The translations under genes and the position numbers were made by a program. Shown here one piece after another: positions 1-8,610 of a stretch of 64,000 nt of DNA. Numbering within the stretch: the stretch's first letter is position 1; each line of letters starts with the position of its first letter. Origin of the DNA: Streptomyces caniscabiei (GTDB lineage Bacteria; Actinomycetota; Actinomycetes; Streptomycetales; Streptomycetaceae); NCBI RefSeq assembly GCF_014930365.1, contig NZ_JABXWI010000017.1:127204-191203 (forward strand). The letters are read 5' to 3'. Below the pieces are notes generated by a model. That model had not been told where the DNA came from and did not search any database. It worked only from the letters and a program-made list of their open reading frames with translations.

Positions 1-1421
1 GCCCGGTTGCGCCACTCCGCCAGACGGAAGATCGACGTCTTGTACACGTCCTTGATGGGGCCGTACGCGCCCACCGAGTCGCCGTACAGCGTCGAGTACC
101 CCACCGCCAGCTCCGACTTGTTGCCGGGCGCGAGGACGATGTGGCCCTCCTGGTTGGAGATCGCCATCAGCAGCGTGCCGCGCAGCCGCGACTGGAGGTT
201 CTCCTCGGCCAGCCCCGTCAGCTCGGTCGAGGACATGTACGCGTCGAACATCGGCTCGATCGGGATGGTGCGGAAGTTCAGACCCGTCCGCCGCGCCAGC
301 TCCGCCGCGTCGCCCTTGGAGTGGTCCGACGAGTACTTCGACGGCATGGACACGCCGTAGACGTTCTGCGCGCCCAGCGCGTCGCACGCGATGGCGGCGA
401 CCAGCGCCGAGTCGATGCCGCCGGAGAGTCCGATCAGGACGGACGAGAAGCCGTTCTTCGCGGCGTACGCCCGCAGGCCCACCACCAGCGCCGAGTACAC
501 CTCCTCGTCGTCGTCGAGGCGGTCCGCGTACCCGCCGGCCAGCTCAGGCTCGTACGCGGGCAGCGGCTCCTCGGAGAGCACGAGCCGGTCGATGCGCAGC
601 CCGTCGTCCACGACACCGGTCACGGGGTCGGCGGCGGCCGCCGGGAGGTCCAGGTCCAGGACCACGCACCCCTCCGCGAACTGCGGCGCCCGCGCGACCA
701 CTTCGCCGTGCTTGTCGACGACGATCGAGTCGCCGTCGAAGACCAGCTCGTCCTGGCCGCCGATCATCGCCAGGTACGCGGTCGTGCAGCCGGCCTCCTG
801 GGCCCGCTTGCGCACCAGTTCGAGCCGGGTGTCGTCCTTGTCGCGCTCGTACGGCGAGGCGTTGATGGAGAGCAGCAGCCCGGCCCCGGCGGACCGGGCG
901 GCCGGGACGCGGCCGCCGTCCTGCCAGAGGTCCTCGCAGATGGCGAGGGCGATGTCGATGCCGTGCAGCCGCAGCACCGGCATGGTGTCGCCGGGCACGA
1001 AGTAGCGGAACTCGTCGAACACGCCGTAATTGGGGAGGTGGTGCTTGGCGTAGGTGAGCGCCACCTCGCCCCGGTGCAGCACCGCGCCCGCGTTCCGGGG
1101 CGCCCCGGCCGGCTGGCCGTACTTCGGCGCGGCGGACTCGGAACGGTCGAGGTAGCCGACGATCACCGGCAGCTCCCCGAAGCCCTCGTCGGCGAGCCGC
1201 GCGGCGAGCGCCTTCAGCGCGGCACGGGAGGCCTCCACGAAGGACTGGCGCAGCGCGAGGTCCTCGACGGGGTACCCGGTCAGCACCATCTCCGGGAACG
1301 CCACCAGATGCGCTCCCTGCTCGGCTGAGTGCCGGGTCCAGCGGACCACCGCCTCGGCGTTCCCGGCGAGATCGCCGACGGTCGAGTCGATCTGATTCAA
1401 AGCGAGACGAAGTTGAGGCAC
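1..1421 (-). CDS. nadE: Glutamine-dependent NAD+ synthetase, C-terminus beyond window
   Basis: Last step of NAD+ synthesis in the cytoplasm: amidation of deamido-NAD+ with ammonia released from glutamine. The GTG start at 1421 gives VPQLRLALNQIDSTVG. About 473 residues are visible and the gene runs off the left edge. The N-terminal nitrilase-type amidase domain shows its Glu-Lys-Cys triad: E44 in FPEMVLTGYP, K126 in YAKHHLPNYG, C162 in LAICEDLW. The synthetase domain has the ATP-pyrophosphatase P-loop LSGGIDSALV at about 332-341. It lies downstream of the S53 peptidase gene on the same strand, with a strong hairpin between them, so it probably has its own promoter. Family assignment is secure; the 3' end cannot be judged. 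Confidence 0.96.
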   Translation of the reverse strand, partial: MPQLRLALNQIDSTVGDLAGNAEAVVRWTRHSAEQGAHLVAFPEMVLTGYPVEDLALRQSFVEASRAALKALAARLADEGFGELPVIVGYLDRSESAAPKYGQPAGAPRNAGAVLHRGEVALTYAKHHLPNYGVFDEFRYFVPGDTMPVLRLHGIDIALAICEDLWQDGGRVPAARSAGAGLLLSINASPYERDKDDTRLELVRKRAQEAGCTTAYLAMIGGQDELVFDGDSIVVDKHGEVVARAPQFAEGCVVLDLDLPAAAADPVTGVVDDGLRIDRLVLSEEPLPAYEPELAGGYADRLDDDEEVYSALVVGLRAYAAKNGFSSVLIGLSGGIDSALVAAIACDALGAQNVYGVSMPSKYSSDHSKGDAAELARRTGLNFRTIPIEPMFDAYMSSTELTGLAEENLQSRLRGTLLMAISNQEGHIVLAPGNKSELAVGYSTLYGDSVGAYGPIKDVYKTSIFRLAEWRNR

Positions 1422-1453
1422 GCGGCCCAGTGTAATCGTCAATGCGACGCAAT

Positions 1454-1493
1454 GGGGTGTGGGGCGCCCCACGTTCACGGCGCCCCACACCCC
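1454..1493 (-). terminator. Hairpin terminator after S53 peptidase gene
   Basis: Perfect 15-bp inverted repeat (1454-1468 and 1479-1493) with a 10-base loop, just past the stop of the peptidase gene. There is no T-run, as is common for Streptomyces terminators. Confidence 0.7.
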
Positions 1494-1502
1494 GTCGCGG
1501 TC

Positions 1503-3443
1503 CTACCGGCGGTACGACTCCACGTACCCCTTGGCCGGCGACCCGACCCCGGTCACGTCGTCGTACCCGCGCACCGCGTGCAGCGAGCTGTCGGCGCCCA
1601 GCGTGCGGACGGAGGTGGCGAGCCCGTCGCCCGCGTCGTACTGGTTGACGAAGTCCACGCGGGCCACCGCGAGCCCGGCGCCGCCGGTCGGCCGGTCCGT
1701 GACGTCGTGGAACACCTTCGCGCCGTACCCCGAGGCCGCGTACCGGGCGTAGATCGCCGGGTTGGCGAAGCCCAGCGGACGGCCGCCGTGGGCCTCCTGG
1801 GCCAGCGCCTGCACACCCGCCATGACCGGCGCGGCGAGCGAGGTGCCGCCGATCCGGTACTCGTCGTACGCCTGCCCACCCGTGGGCAGCGACTGGGTCT
1901 GCCCGATCAGGAACCCGGTGTTCGGGTCGGCGACCGCCGCGATGTCCGGCACCGTCCGCATCGGCACGGCCCCGTTCGCCGTCGCGAGCGCCTTCGGTAC
2001 GACACCCCGCTGGTAGAAGGGCTGCGGCACGGTCCGGCTGGTCCCGCCGCCCGCGCCGGAGGTGAAGGCGCCGGGGAAGTCCGTCCAACTCCCGCCGTCG
2101 TCCGCCAGGGTGGCCTTGAGGGTGCCCCAGCCGGTCTCCCACAGGTACGCGTCGCCCTTGCCGACCGCCAGCGACGTACCGCCGACCGCCGTCACCCACG
2201 CCGAGTTCGCCGGGGTGTCGACCTGCTTGGTGCCGGTGTTCGCGACCTCGTCTCCGTCGTCCCCGGATGAGAAGTAGAAGCCGATGCCCTCGACCGCGCC
2301 CAGCTGGAAGACCTGGTCGTAGGCGGCGGCGAGGTCAGGGGTCTGGTTGGCCTCGATGTCGCCCCAGGAGTTGGAGACGATGTCGGCGAGATGCCCGTCG
2401 ACGATCTTCCCGAGCGCGTCGAGCAGATCGTCGTCGTGGCAGGACGCGGCGCCGACGTACGTGATGTCCGCGGCCGGCGCGACCGCGTGCACGGCCTCGA
2501 CGTCGAGGGTCTCCTCGCCGTACCAGCCGGACGCCGAGCACTCCTCGGTCGCCGTGTACGTCTTCGGCAGCACCTGTCGCAACTGCCCGCCCCGGTAGGC
2601 CGGGTCACCGTGCCGGCTCGCGTAGGTGGCCGCGTCGGAGGCGATGGTCGGCGAGGCGTACGCGTCCGTGACGGCGACCCGCACCCCCTTGCCCGTACGG
2701 CTCCCCGCCCCGTACGCCGCCCGCAGCTGCTTGCCCGTGTAACCCTTCACCGCGTACGGGATCTTCGTGCCGTACGCGTCGGGCAGCGTGCTCGCGGTGT
2801 TCGAGCCGTAGTACGAGGAGAAGGGGCCGGCGTTGCGGAACACCGTGTCCGGCGGCGGGAGTTGGTCGTCGTGGGTGGCCCGGTGGGGTGCGGTGTCCAG
2901 ACCGGTCACGGTCAGCACGGCGCCGTCCAGGCCGGCGGGCGCGGAGGCCGTTTTCGCCGGGGCACGGTAAGTGTGCTTGCCCTTGCGGTAGTTGTGCAGC
3001 TGGGTGCCGAAGGCGCGCTCGGCGGCGGCGACGTCACCGGTCACCGACAGGTAGCGCCGGTTCGTGCCGGTGACGGTCAGTCCGGCGCCCTTCAGCCATG
3101 CCGTCACCGCCTTCACCTGCGCCCCGGTCGCCCCGAAGCGGGCCTGCGTGCGCGCGGCGCTCAGGAACCTCCCGTACGACGGGGACGACGGGTCGGACAC
3201 GGCCTCGGCGTACGCCGCCAGCCCGGCGGCGTCACGGCCGGCCAGATAGACGCGCGCGGAGACCTTGGAGCTGTTCGTGGTGGCCCCCGCGTCGGCCTCG
3301 GCCGTGGCCCACGCGGGTCTGGTGCCCTTCAGCGTGTCCCGGCCGGGGCCCGGCGGGACGGTCGAGGCGTGTGCGGCGGGGATGCCGAGCACGAGCACAC
3401 CGGCGGCGAGCAGCGCGGCACGCCCGGACCTCTTGGTTCGCAT
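1503..3443 (-). CDS. Secreted S53 (sedolisin/kumamolisin-type) serine-carboxyl peptidase
   Basis: Predicted secreted acid-active endopeptidase of 646 residues. It starts MRTKRSGRAALLAAGVLVLG with a Sec signal ending near AHA-S (about residue 26). A pro-kumamolisin propeptide follows to about residue 185, containing the typical SYGRFL and ARFG segments. The catalytic domain shows the sedolisin Glu and Asp in YGEETLDVEAVHAVAP (about residues 310-315), the oxyanion Asp in SSGDDGDE, and the Ser in GGTSLAAPVMAG (about 533). The C-terminal DVTDRPTGG and the final DVTG segment resemble the calcium site. The first residue of the Ser motif is Gly rather than the usual Ser. The start is supported by AGGGGG upstream. 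Substrate is unknown. Confidence 0.93.
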   Translation of the reverse strand: MRTKRSGRAALLAAGVLVLGIPAAHASTVPPGPGRDTLKGTRPAWATAEADAGATTNSSKVSARVYLAGRDAAGLAAYAEAVSDPSSPSYGRFLSAARTQARFGATGAQVKAVTAWLKGAGLTVTGTNRRYLSVTGDVAAAERAFGTQLHNYRKGKHTYRAPAKTASAPAGLDGAVLTVTGLDTAPHRATHDDQLPPPDTVFRNAGPFSSYYGSNTASTLPDAYGTKIPYAVKGYTGKQLRAAYGAGSRTGKGVRVAVTDAYASPTIASDAATYASRHGDPAYRGGQLRQVLPKTYTATEECSASGWYGEETLDVEAVHAVAPAADITYVGAASCHDDDLLDALGKIVDGHLADIVSNSWGDIEANQTPDLAAAYDQVFQLGAVEGIGFYFSSGDDGDEVANTGTKQVDTPANSAWVTAVGGTSLAVGKGDAYLWETGWGTLKATLADDGGSWTDFPGAFTSGAGGGTSRTVPQPFYQRGVVPKALATANGAVPMRTVPDIAAVADPNTGFLIGQTQSLPTGGQAYDEYRIGGTSLAAPVMAGVQALAQEAHGGRPLGFANPAIYARYAASGYGAKVFHDVTDRPTGGAGLAVARVDFVNQYDAGDGLATSVRTLGADSSLHAVRGYDDVTGVGSPAKGYVESYRR

Positions 3444-3624
3444 GGATGAACCCCCTGGAATGCGGTTGCCGCAACTCTCGCGATGAACCGTTCATGCCAG
3501 GGAATTCCACCGGGCACGGCTGCCCAAAGAACCCGTCAAGCGAATGTATCGCCGCCCCAAGGGACCGTATGCGCAAGGGAATCGCGGCATACGTCCCCGG
3601 GGCCGCGCGAACCGCGACGGAGCG

Positions 3625-4248
3625 TCAGGACCGCGGCGCGGCGCCCCGCTCCTTCAACATGCGCGTCATCAAGGAGATCTCGGACTCCTGGGCGTTCACC
3701 ATGCCCTGGGCGAGCTTCTTCTCGACGCCGACCGTGCATGTGGAGACACAGCCCTCCGCCATGTGGATGCCGCCCTTGTGATGGTCGGTCATCAGCTGGA
3801 GGAAGAAGATCTCGGCCTGCTTGCCGTTCAGCTTGCCGAGCTTGTCCATCTCGGCGTTGGTGGCCATGCCCGGCATCAGCGCCCCGTCCTCGCCGGACGC
3901 CATCCCCTCCATGCCCATCCAGGCCATCGGCTTCTGCGACGACACCTTCGGCAGGCCCCACAGATCCAGCCAGCCGATCATCATGCCGCGCTGGTTGGCC
4001 TGCGTCTGCGCGATGTCGTACGCGAGCCGCCGGACCTCCTCGTCGTCCGTCCGGTCGCGGACGGTGTACGACATCTCGACGGCCTGCTGGTGGTGGACGG
4101 CCATGTCCCGGGCGAACCCCGCGTCGGCGGAGTCGGCGGCCGGGGTCTTCAGCCCGGATTCGTCACCGTCGGCGACCGCGTAGGTGATCGCCCCGGCCGC
4201 GACGAGCACGGCCGCGGCCCCGGAGGCGATCCAACCGATGTGCTTCAT
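3625..4248 (-). CDS. DUF305 protein, membrane-anchored, metal-binding-like
   Basis: 207-residue exported protein. Residues 5-23 form a signal or anchor helix (IGWIASGAAAVLVAAGAITYA). The DUF305 domain is ferritin-like helical with His/Met pairs: FARDMAVHHQQAVEMSY near residue 55, a central MIGWLDLWG, and LMTDHHKGGIHMAEGCV near 150. DUF305 proteins are often linked to copper or other metals, but the function here is not established. It begins 28 bases after the stop of the upstream DUF3105 gene, so the two are very likely co-transcribed. The start was chosen because MKHIGW sits after GGGAAG; longer forms would overlap the upstream gene. Confidence 0.9.
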   Translation of the reverse strand: MKHIGWIASGAAAVLVAAGAITYAVADGDESGLKTPAADSADAGFARDMAVHHQQAVEMSYTVRDRTDDEEVRRLAYDIAQTQANQRGMMIGWLDLWGLPKVSSQKPMAWMGMEGMASGEDGALMPGMATNAEMDKLGKLNGKQAEIFFLQLMTDHHKGGIHMAEGCVSTCTVGVEKKLAQGMVNAQESEISLMTRMLKERGAAPRS

Positions 4249-4276
4249 GCTTCCCACTGTGCCAGTGCCGCCGTCG

Positions 4277-4942
4277 CTAGGAGATGCCGTTGGTGCAGGC
4301 GGCACCCGGCTCGGGTGTCTGCTCGCCCTGGACGTAGCTCTCGAGGAACTTGTCGACGTTCGGGTCCTTCGCACTGGTCACCGTGCGCTGGTGGCCCCAC
4401 GCGCTGAGCATGATCGGGTCCTTCTGGTCCTCGACCGGGCTCATCAGCGTGTACGGGGTCTTCTTGACCTTCTCCGCGAGCGCCTTGACGTCGGCCTCGG
4501 AGGCCTTGCCGTTGTACGTCACCCAGACCGCCCCGTGCTCCAGCGAGTGCACGGCGTTCTCGTTCTTGATCGCCTTGTCGTAGACGTCGCCGTTGCAGTT
4601 CTGCCAGACCGGGTTGTGGTCGCCGCCCACCGGGGGCTCCATCGGGTACTTCACGTTCTTGGTGACGTGGTTCTGGGTGAGCTTGGTGCTCCAGGTCTTC
4701 ACGCCGTCCGAGCCGGTCTCCCACTTGCCGTTCGACTTGGAGTCACTGGCGACGCTGTCGCTGCCGTTGTCGTCGGACTGCGAGCGGATCAGGACCGTCC
4801 CGCCCACGACGAGGCCGGCGACTATCAGCACGCTGGCGCCGATCGTGAGGATCCGGTTCCGGCGCTCACGGGAGCGCTCGGCACGGCGCATCGCCTCGAT
4901 GCGCGCCTTGCGGTCCCCGCTGCTGTTGGTCTTGGCGGCCAT
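4277..4942 (-). CDS. DUF3105 membrane protein
   Basis: 221-residue protein with a highly charged cytoplasmic N-terminus (residues 5-32, rich in Arg/Lys/Glu), one transmembrane helix (LTIGASVLIVAGLVVGGTVL, about 33-52) and an exported DUF3105 domain. That domain shows PPVGGDHNPVWQNC and LEHGAVWVTYNGKA, with the conserved His residues and a Cys. Function is unknown; in actinomycetes it is commonly next to a DUF305 gene, as here, which suggests a joint extracytoplasmic role, possibly metal handling. AAGGA precedes the ATG. The longer in-frame extension to 5191 has no membrane-protein character and runs through the promoter region, so it was rejected. Confidence 0.9.
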   Translation of the reverse strand: MAAKTNSSGDRKARIEAMRRAERSRERRNRILTIGASVLIVAGLVVGGTVLIRSQSDDNGSDSVASDSKSNGKWETGSDGVKTWSTKLTQNHVTKNVKYPMEPPVGGDHNPVWQNCNGDVYDKAIKNENAVHSLEHGAVWVTYNGKASEADVKALAEKVKKTPYTLMSPVEDQKDPIMLSAWGHQRTVTSAKDPNVDKFLESYVQGEQTPEPGAACTNGIS

Positions 4943-5348
4943 GGGATGTGTCCTTAGTGGGGGATGGGTCGGATGGGACGGTCGGATCGACTGATCGTAA
5001 GTTGATCCGCTCCCTCTCGTAAACGAGGGATCCCGTCTCCCATGCTGCCCCCCGGCCACGGATGCCGCCCGGCTTTCGGGGCAGGCGTGACGGACGCCCG
5101 GCGGATGTCCGTCCACGTGGGCGTTACGGATGTCGGCGCGAGCAGGCAAGATGGGCGGCAGAGCGGTTGAGCGGCGGAGCGAGCGGTACACCTGCCGTAC
5201 GCCGGGCGTTCAGCGGGACGTCCGAATGCCGATCAAGGTGCGCAACGCGCACGAAATGGTGTTGTGGTGGGATGCTCAGGTGCCCGACCGCCTCCCGTGG
5301 CTCGGGAGCAAGGCGGCCTGACCAGCAAGGAATGGGTGGAAGCGGAAG
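4943..5348. other. Divergent intergenic region, DUF3105 / glnA2
   Basis: 406 bases between two divergent genes, so both promoters should lie here. A short hairpin (CTCGT/ACGAG, 5014-5029) is visible. No GlnR-type GTnAC/GAAAC periodic array was found, unlike before glnA and glnII. A small open frame ending at 5321 (possible ATG at 5226, about 31 codons) has high third-position GC but no recognisable homology, so I do not call it a gene. Confidence 0.5.
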
Positions 5349-6710
5349 ATGGACAAGCAGCAGGAGTTCGTGCTCCGTACGTTGGAGGAGCGCGACATCC
5401 GTTTCGTACGCCTGTGGTTCACGGACGTGCTGGGCTTCCTGAAGTCCGTGGCCGTGGCCCCCGCCGAGCTGGAACAGGCGTTTGACGAGGGCATCGGCTT
5501 CGACGGCTCGGCCATCGAGGGCTTCGCCCGGGTGTACGAGTCCGACATGATCGCCAAGCCGGACCCGTCGACCTTCCAGGTCCTGCCGTGGCGCGCGGAG
5601 GCCCCCGGCACCGCCCGGATGTTCTGCGACATCCTCATGCCGGACGGCTCCCCGTCCTTCGCGGACCCCCGGTACGTGTTGAAGCGGTCCCTGGCCAAGG
5701 CCTCCGACCTGGGCTTCACCTTCTACACCCACCCCGAGATCGAGTTCTTCCTGCTGAAGGACAAGCCGGTCGACGGCTCCCGCCCCACCCCGGCCGACAA
5801 CTCCGGCTACTTCGACCACACCCCGCAGAACGTCGGCATGGACTTCCGCCGCCAGGCGATCACCATGCTGGAGTCCATGGGCATCTCGGTCGAGTTCTCC
5901 CACCACGAGGGCGCCCCCGGCCAGCAGGAGATCGACCTGCGCTACGCCGACGCGCTCTCCACCGCCGACAACATCATGACGTTCCGCCTGGTCATGAAGC
6001 AGGTGGCGCTGGAGCAGGGCGTCCAGGCGACGTTCATGCCCAAGCCGTTCTCCGAGCACCCCGGCTCCGGCATGCACACCCACCTCTCCCTCTTCGAGGG
6101 CGACCGGAACGCGTTCTACGAGTCCGGCGCGGAGTACCAGCTCTCCAAGGTCGGCCGCTCCTTCATCGCGGGCCTGCTGAAGCACGCCGCCGAGATCGCC
6201 GCCGTGACCAACCAGTGGGTCAACTCCTACAAGCGCATCTGGGGCGGCTCCGAGCGCACGGCGGGTGCCGGCGGCGAGGCCCCGTCCTACATCTGCTGGG
6301 GCCACAACAACCGCTCCGCCCTGGTCCGCGTCCCCATGTACAAGCCCGGCAAGACGGGCTCGGCCCGGGTCGAGGTCCGCTCCCTGGACTCCGGCACGAA
6401 CCCCTACCTCGCCTACGCCATGCTGCTGGCCGCCGGCCTCAAGGGCATCGAGGAGGGGTACGAGCTGCCGCCGGGCGCCGAGGACGACGTCTGGGCCCTC
6501 TCCGACGCGGAACGCCGCGCGATGGGCATCGAGCCGCTCCCCCAGAACCTGGGCGAGGCGCTCTCCCTCATGGAACGCAGCGACCTCGTCGCCGAGACCC
6601 TCGGCGAACACGTCTTCGACTTCTTCCTGCGCAACAAGCGCCAGGAGTGGGAGGAGTACCGCAGCGAGGTCACCGCTTTCGAGCTGCGGAAGAACCTGCC
6701 GGTGCTGTAG
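5349..6710 (+). CDS. glnA2: Glutamine synthetase-like ligase GlnA2
   Basis: 453-residue GSI-family ligase. It shows the DGS active-site loop (GFDGSAIEGF), the N-terminal beta-grasp, and catalytic-domain motifs: EIEFFLL, FMPKPF with GSGMHTHLSLF, and the ATP/glutamate-binding segment NNRSALVRVP. The Tyr397 adenylylation loop of GlnA corresponds to Tyr371 in EGYELPPG. Established work on Streptomyces GlnA2 (SCO2241 type) links these paralogues to gamma-glutamylation of polyamines rather than bulk glutamine supply; that assignment here rests on family resemblance. GGTGGAAGCGGAAG precedes the ATG. A convergent terminator follows. glnE is 3.2 kb downstream. Confidence 0.92.
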   Translation: MDKQQEFVLRTLEERDIRFVRLWFTDVLGFLKSVAVAPAELEQAFDEGIGFDGSAIEGFARVYESDMIAKPDPSTFQVLPWRAEAPGTARMFCDILMPDGSPSFADPRYVLKRSLAKASDLGFTFYTHPEIEFFLLKDKPVDGSRPTPADNSGYFDHTPQNVGMDFRRQAITMLESMGISVEFSHHEGAPGQQEIDLRYADALSTADNIMTFRLVMKQVALEQGVQATFMPKPFSEHPGSGMHTHLSLFEGDRNAFYESGAEYQLSKVGRSFIAGLLKHAAEIAAVTNQWVNSYKRIWGGSERTAGAGGEAPSYICWGHNNRSALVRVPMYKPGKTGSARVEVRSLDSGTNPYLAYAMLLAAGLKGIEEGYELPPGAEDDVWALSDAERRAMGIEPLPQNLGEALSLMERSDLVAETLGEHVFDFFLRNKRQEWEEYRSEVTAFELRKNLPVL

Positions 6711-6746
6711 GGGCAGGGCCGCCGAGCCTTTTGTGGCGGCGAGTGA

Positions 6747-6778
6747 ACGGGGCCCGCGGTTGTCACCGCCGGCCCCGT
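6747..6778. terminator. Bidirectional hairpin, glnA2 / 6840 gene
   Basis: 14-bp stem with one internal mismatch (6747-6760 with 6765-6778) and a TGTC loop, between two convergent genes. Confidence 0.7.
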
Positions 6779-6839
6779 CCCCGTTCCTGTCGTGGCCGCT
6801 CCGGACGGGATCGGGCCCACCTCGTGGATGCCCGCAGGC

Positions 6840-7229
6840 TCACGCGTACCCGTGGTACGCCTTGTGGACGCCGTAGGCCTCGATGAAGCCCTGGATCGCC
6901 TCCAGGTCGAAGCCGGCGGACCGCCACTTCGCCTTGTTGCCGTCGAGGTAGCGAAGGTCGACCCACGTGGAGACGGCGGCCGACGAATCGGAACTGGCCA
7001 CCCGCAGCCTCATGTCGGCCACGTCCTGGAAGACGACGATCTTCAGCGGCTTGCGTTCGCTGATGTACTCGACGGCGTAGTCCGGCGTGATCACCAGCAG
7101 TGGGTCCGGATCGTCCGATGTGCCGTGGAAGAAGCCGGACAGCTTGCCCCGCCTCTTGGTGAACACACGCCAGTCCGCCGGCACGGGACCCCGGCGTGCC
7201 TGCCACAGAATGGTGAGCGGATCCGTCAT
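6840..7229 (-). CDS. Hypothetical protein, 129 aa
   Basis: Soluble, no signal peptide or membrane segment, not recognised. It starts MTDPLTILWQARRGPVPADW; CGGAGG four bases before the ATG fixes the start. The middle (DYAVEYISERKPLKIVVFQD and the following ADMRLRVASSDSS) alternates hydrophobic residues like a small beta-rich fold, with a helical C-terminus ending KAYHGYA. Aromatic-rich. It stands alone on its strand between the glnA2 terminator and the DHFR-like gene. Confidence 0.75.
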   Translation of the reverse strand: MTDPLTILWQARRGPVPADWRVFTKRRGKLSGFFHGTSDDPDPLLVITPDYAVEYISERKPLKIVVFQDVADMRLRVASSDSSAAVSTWVDLRYLDGNKAKWRSAGFDLEAIQGFIEAYGVHKAYHGYA

Positions 7230-7311
7230 GGCACCTCCGCACGGCAGAGACGTCCCTCCGAAAATTCTCCGCTCGGGGACGGACGCACGCCACTTCACCC
7301 CGCTGCAGGCC

Positions 7312-7875
7312 CTAGCGGATCACGCGGTGGCGGAGGTAGACGACCTTCGAGGCGAAGGTGCGGGTCTCGACCAGTTCGAGGTCCAGCCGGTGTTCGTCGC
7401 GGGGGAAGAAGGGGATGCCGCCGCCGACCAGTACCGGGTAGACCATGGCCCGGTACTCGTCGATCAGGCCCGCGTCGGACGCCTGGGCGGCGAGGGTCGC
7501 ACCGCCGATCGCGATCTCGCCCTCTCCCGGCTCCGCGCGCAACCGCTCGATCTCCTCGGCCAGGCCGCCGGAGGCCAGGCGGGCCCGGCCCTCCACCGCC
7601 GACAGCGTCCTGGAGAACACCACCTTCGGCAGCGGGTTCCAGAGCGCGACCCACTCCCGCTCCGCCTCGCCGAGCGCGGGGTCCCGGGCGGCGGTCTCCC
7701 AGTACAGCATCGTCTCGTACAGCCGCCGTCCCATCAGGTGGACGCCGACGCCCCGGATCTCGTCGATCCAGAAGCGGAAGATCTCCTCGTCGAACCCCGG
7801 CCAGTCGAAATCGCCGTCCGGCCCGACGATGTAGCCGTCCAGGGAGACGCTCATCGAATAGGTCACGCTGCGCAT
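7312..7875 (-). CDS. Dihydrofolate reductase/RibD C-terminal family protein
   Basis: 187-residue NADPH-dependent reductase-like protein of the group often annotated dihydrofolate reductase family (YyaP/YwjB/RibD-C), not the housekeeping FolA. Diagnostic features are the start MRSVTYSMSVSLDGYIVGPDG, MGRRLYETM, KVVFSRTL, the nucleotide-binding IAIGGATLAAQ, and YPVLVGGGIPFF near the C-terminus. GGAGG lies six bases before the ATG. Physiological substrate unknown; these are frequent accessory genes in Streptomyces. Confidence 0.9.
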   Translation of the reverse strand: MRSVTYSMSVSLDGYIVGPDGDFDWPGFDEEIFRFWIDEIRGVGVHLMGRRLYETMLYWETAARDPALGEAEREWVALWNPLPKVVFSRTLSAVEGRARLASGGLAEEIERLRAEPGEGEIAIGGATLAAQASDAGLIDEYRAMVYPVLVGGGIPFFPRDEHRLDLELVETRTFASKVVYLRHRVIR

Positions 7876-7928
7876 CAGGAGCCTCCTCGGTGACGGATCC
7901 GACAGTACGGCCACCGGACGCCCGCCGC

Positions 7929-8519
7929 TCACCGGTTCGGGAGGCGGCCCGTCCCGGAGCGCGCGGTGCGCGGACCGTCCAGCGCCGGGGGCAGCGGGTA
8001 GACGCGTTCGGGCGGGAACAGGCGCTGGGCCTTCGCGGTCTGCCCGGACTGCATCAGGGCGGCGGCCTTGCGGACCTGAGGGGTGAGGTCCGTGAGGTCC
8101 ACCACCCACTCGTCGGTGAAGGTCCGGATCAGCCGGCGGCCGATGCCCACCTGGATGCTGTAGTGGTTCAGCGCGGCCCCGCGCGCCGAGCGCTCCGGGT
8201 CCCACTGGACATGGACGTCGGCGCGGGCCACCGCCGCCGGATCCGCCGTCGTCGGCACGGCCCGCGACAGCGCCTCCTCCCACCCCGCACGGGTGATCCG
8301 CACCGCCAGCACCCGCTCCTGGCCGGGCTTGCGGGCCCAGTAGCTGCGGTGCATCAGCCACAGGAACGACGGCTTGATCCACGTCATCCGGCGGAACGAG
8401 AACGGCTCGACGAAACGGCCGGCCCGCAGCGCCGCGTCGGCGATCGCGGGTGCGTACGCCTGGTACACCACGATCGTGCGGGCGTCGTGGTCGGCGCGGA
8501 TCTCGTACGGGGGAGCCAT
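7929..8519 (-). CDS. DUF4291 domain protein
   Basis: 196-residue soluble protein. It begins MAPPYEIRADHDARTIVVYQ and carries the DUF4291 pattern AYAPAIADAAL, FRRMTWIKPSFLWLMHRS and VHVQWDPER, covering nearly the full length. Function unknown. An in-frame GTG three codons upstream (8528) is possible, but the AGGG eight bases before the ATG favours 8519. It is 53 bases upstream of the DHFR-like gene on the same strand, so the two may form a small transcription unit. Confidence 0.88.
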   Translation of the reverse strand: MAPPYEIRADHDARTIVVYQAYAPAIADAALRAGRFVEPFSFRRMTWIKPSFLWLMHRSYWARKPGQERVLAVRITRAGWEEALSRAVPTTADPAAVARADVHVQWDPERSARGAALNHYSIQVGIGRRLIRTFTDEWVVDLTDLTPQVRKAAALMQSGQTAKAQRLFPPERVYPLPPALDGPRTARSGTGRLPNR

Positions 8520-8610
8520 GCGCGGCACCCTGCCAGCCGCCGGGCGGCGGCCGCGAGCGAATTTTCCCGCCCGGCGGCCGTGGCCGTCCTCCCGTCGGAC
8601 CGCCCGCGGG

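Noticed and set aside
5130..5321. 63-codon frame upstream of glnA2
   Set aside because: No homology recognised, mixed composition, and it lies where the glnA2 promoter is expected; left as a note only.
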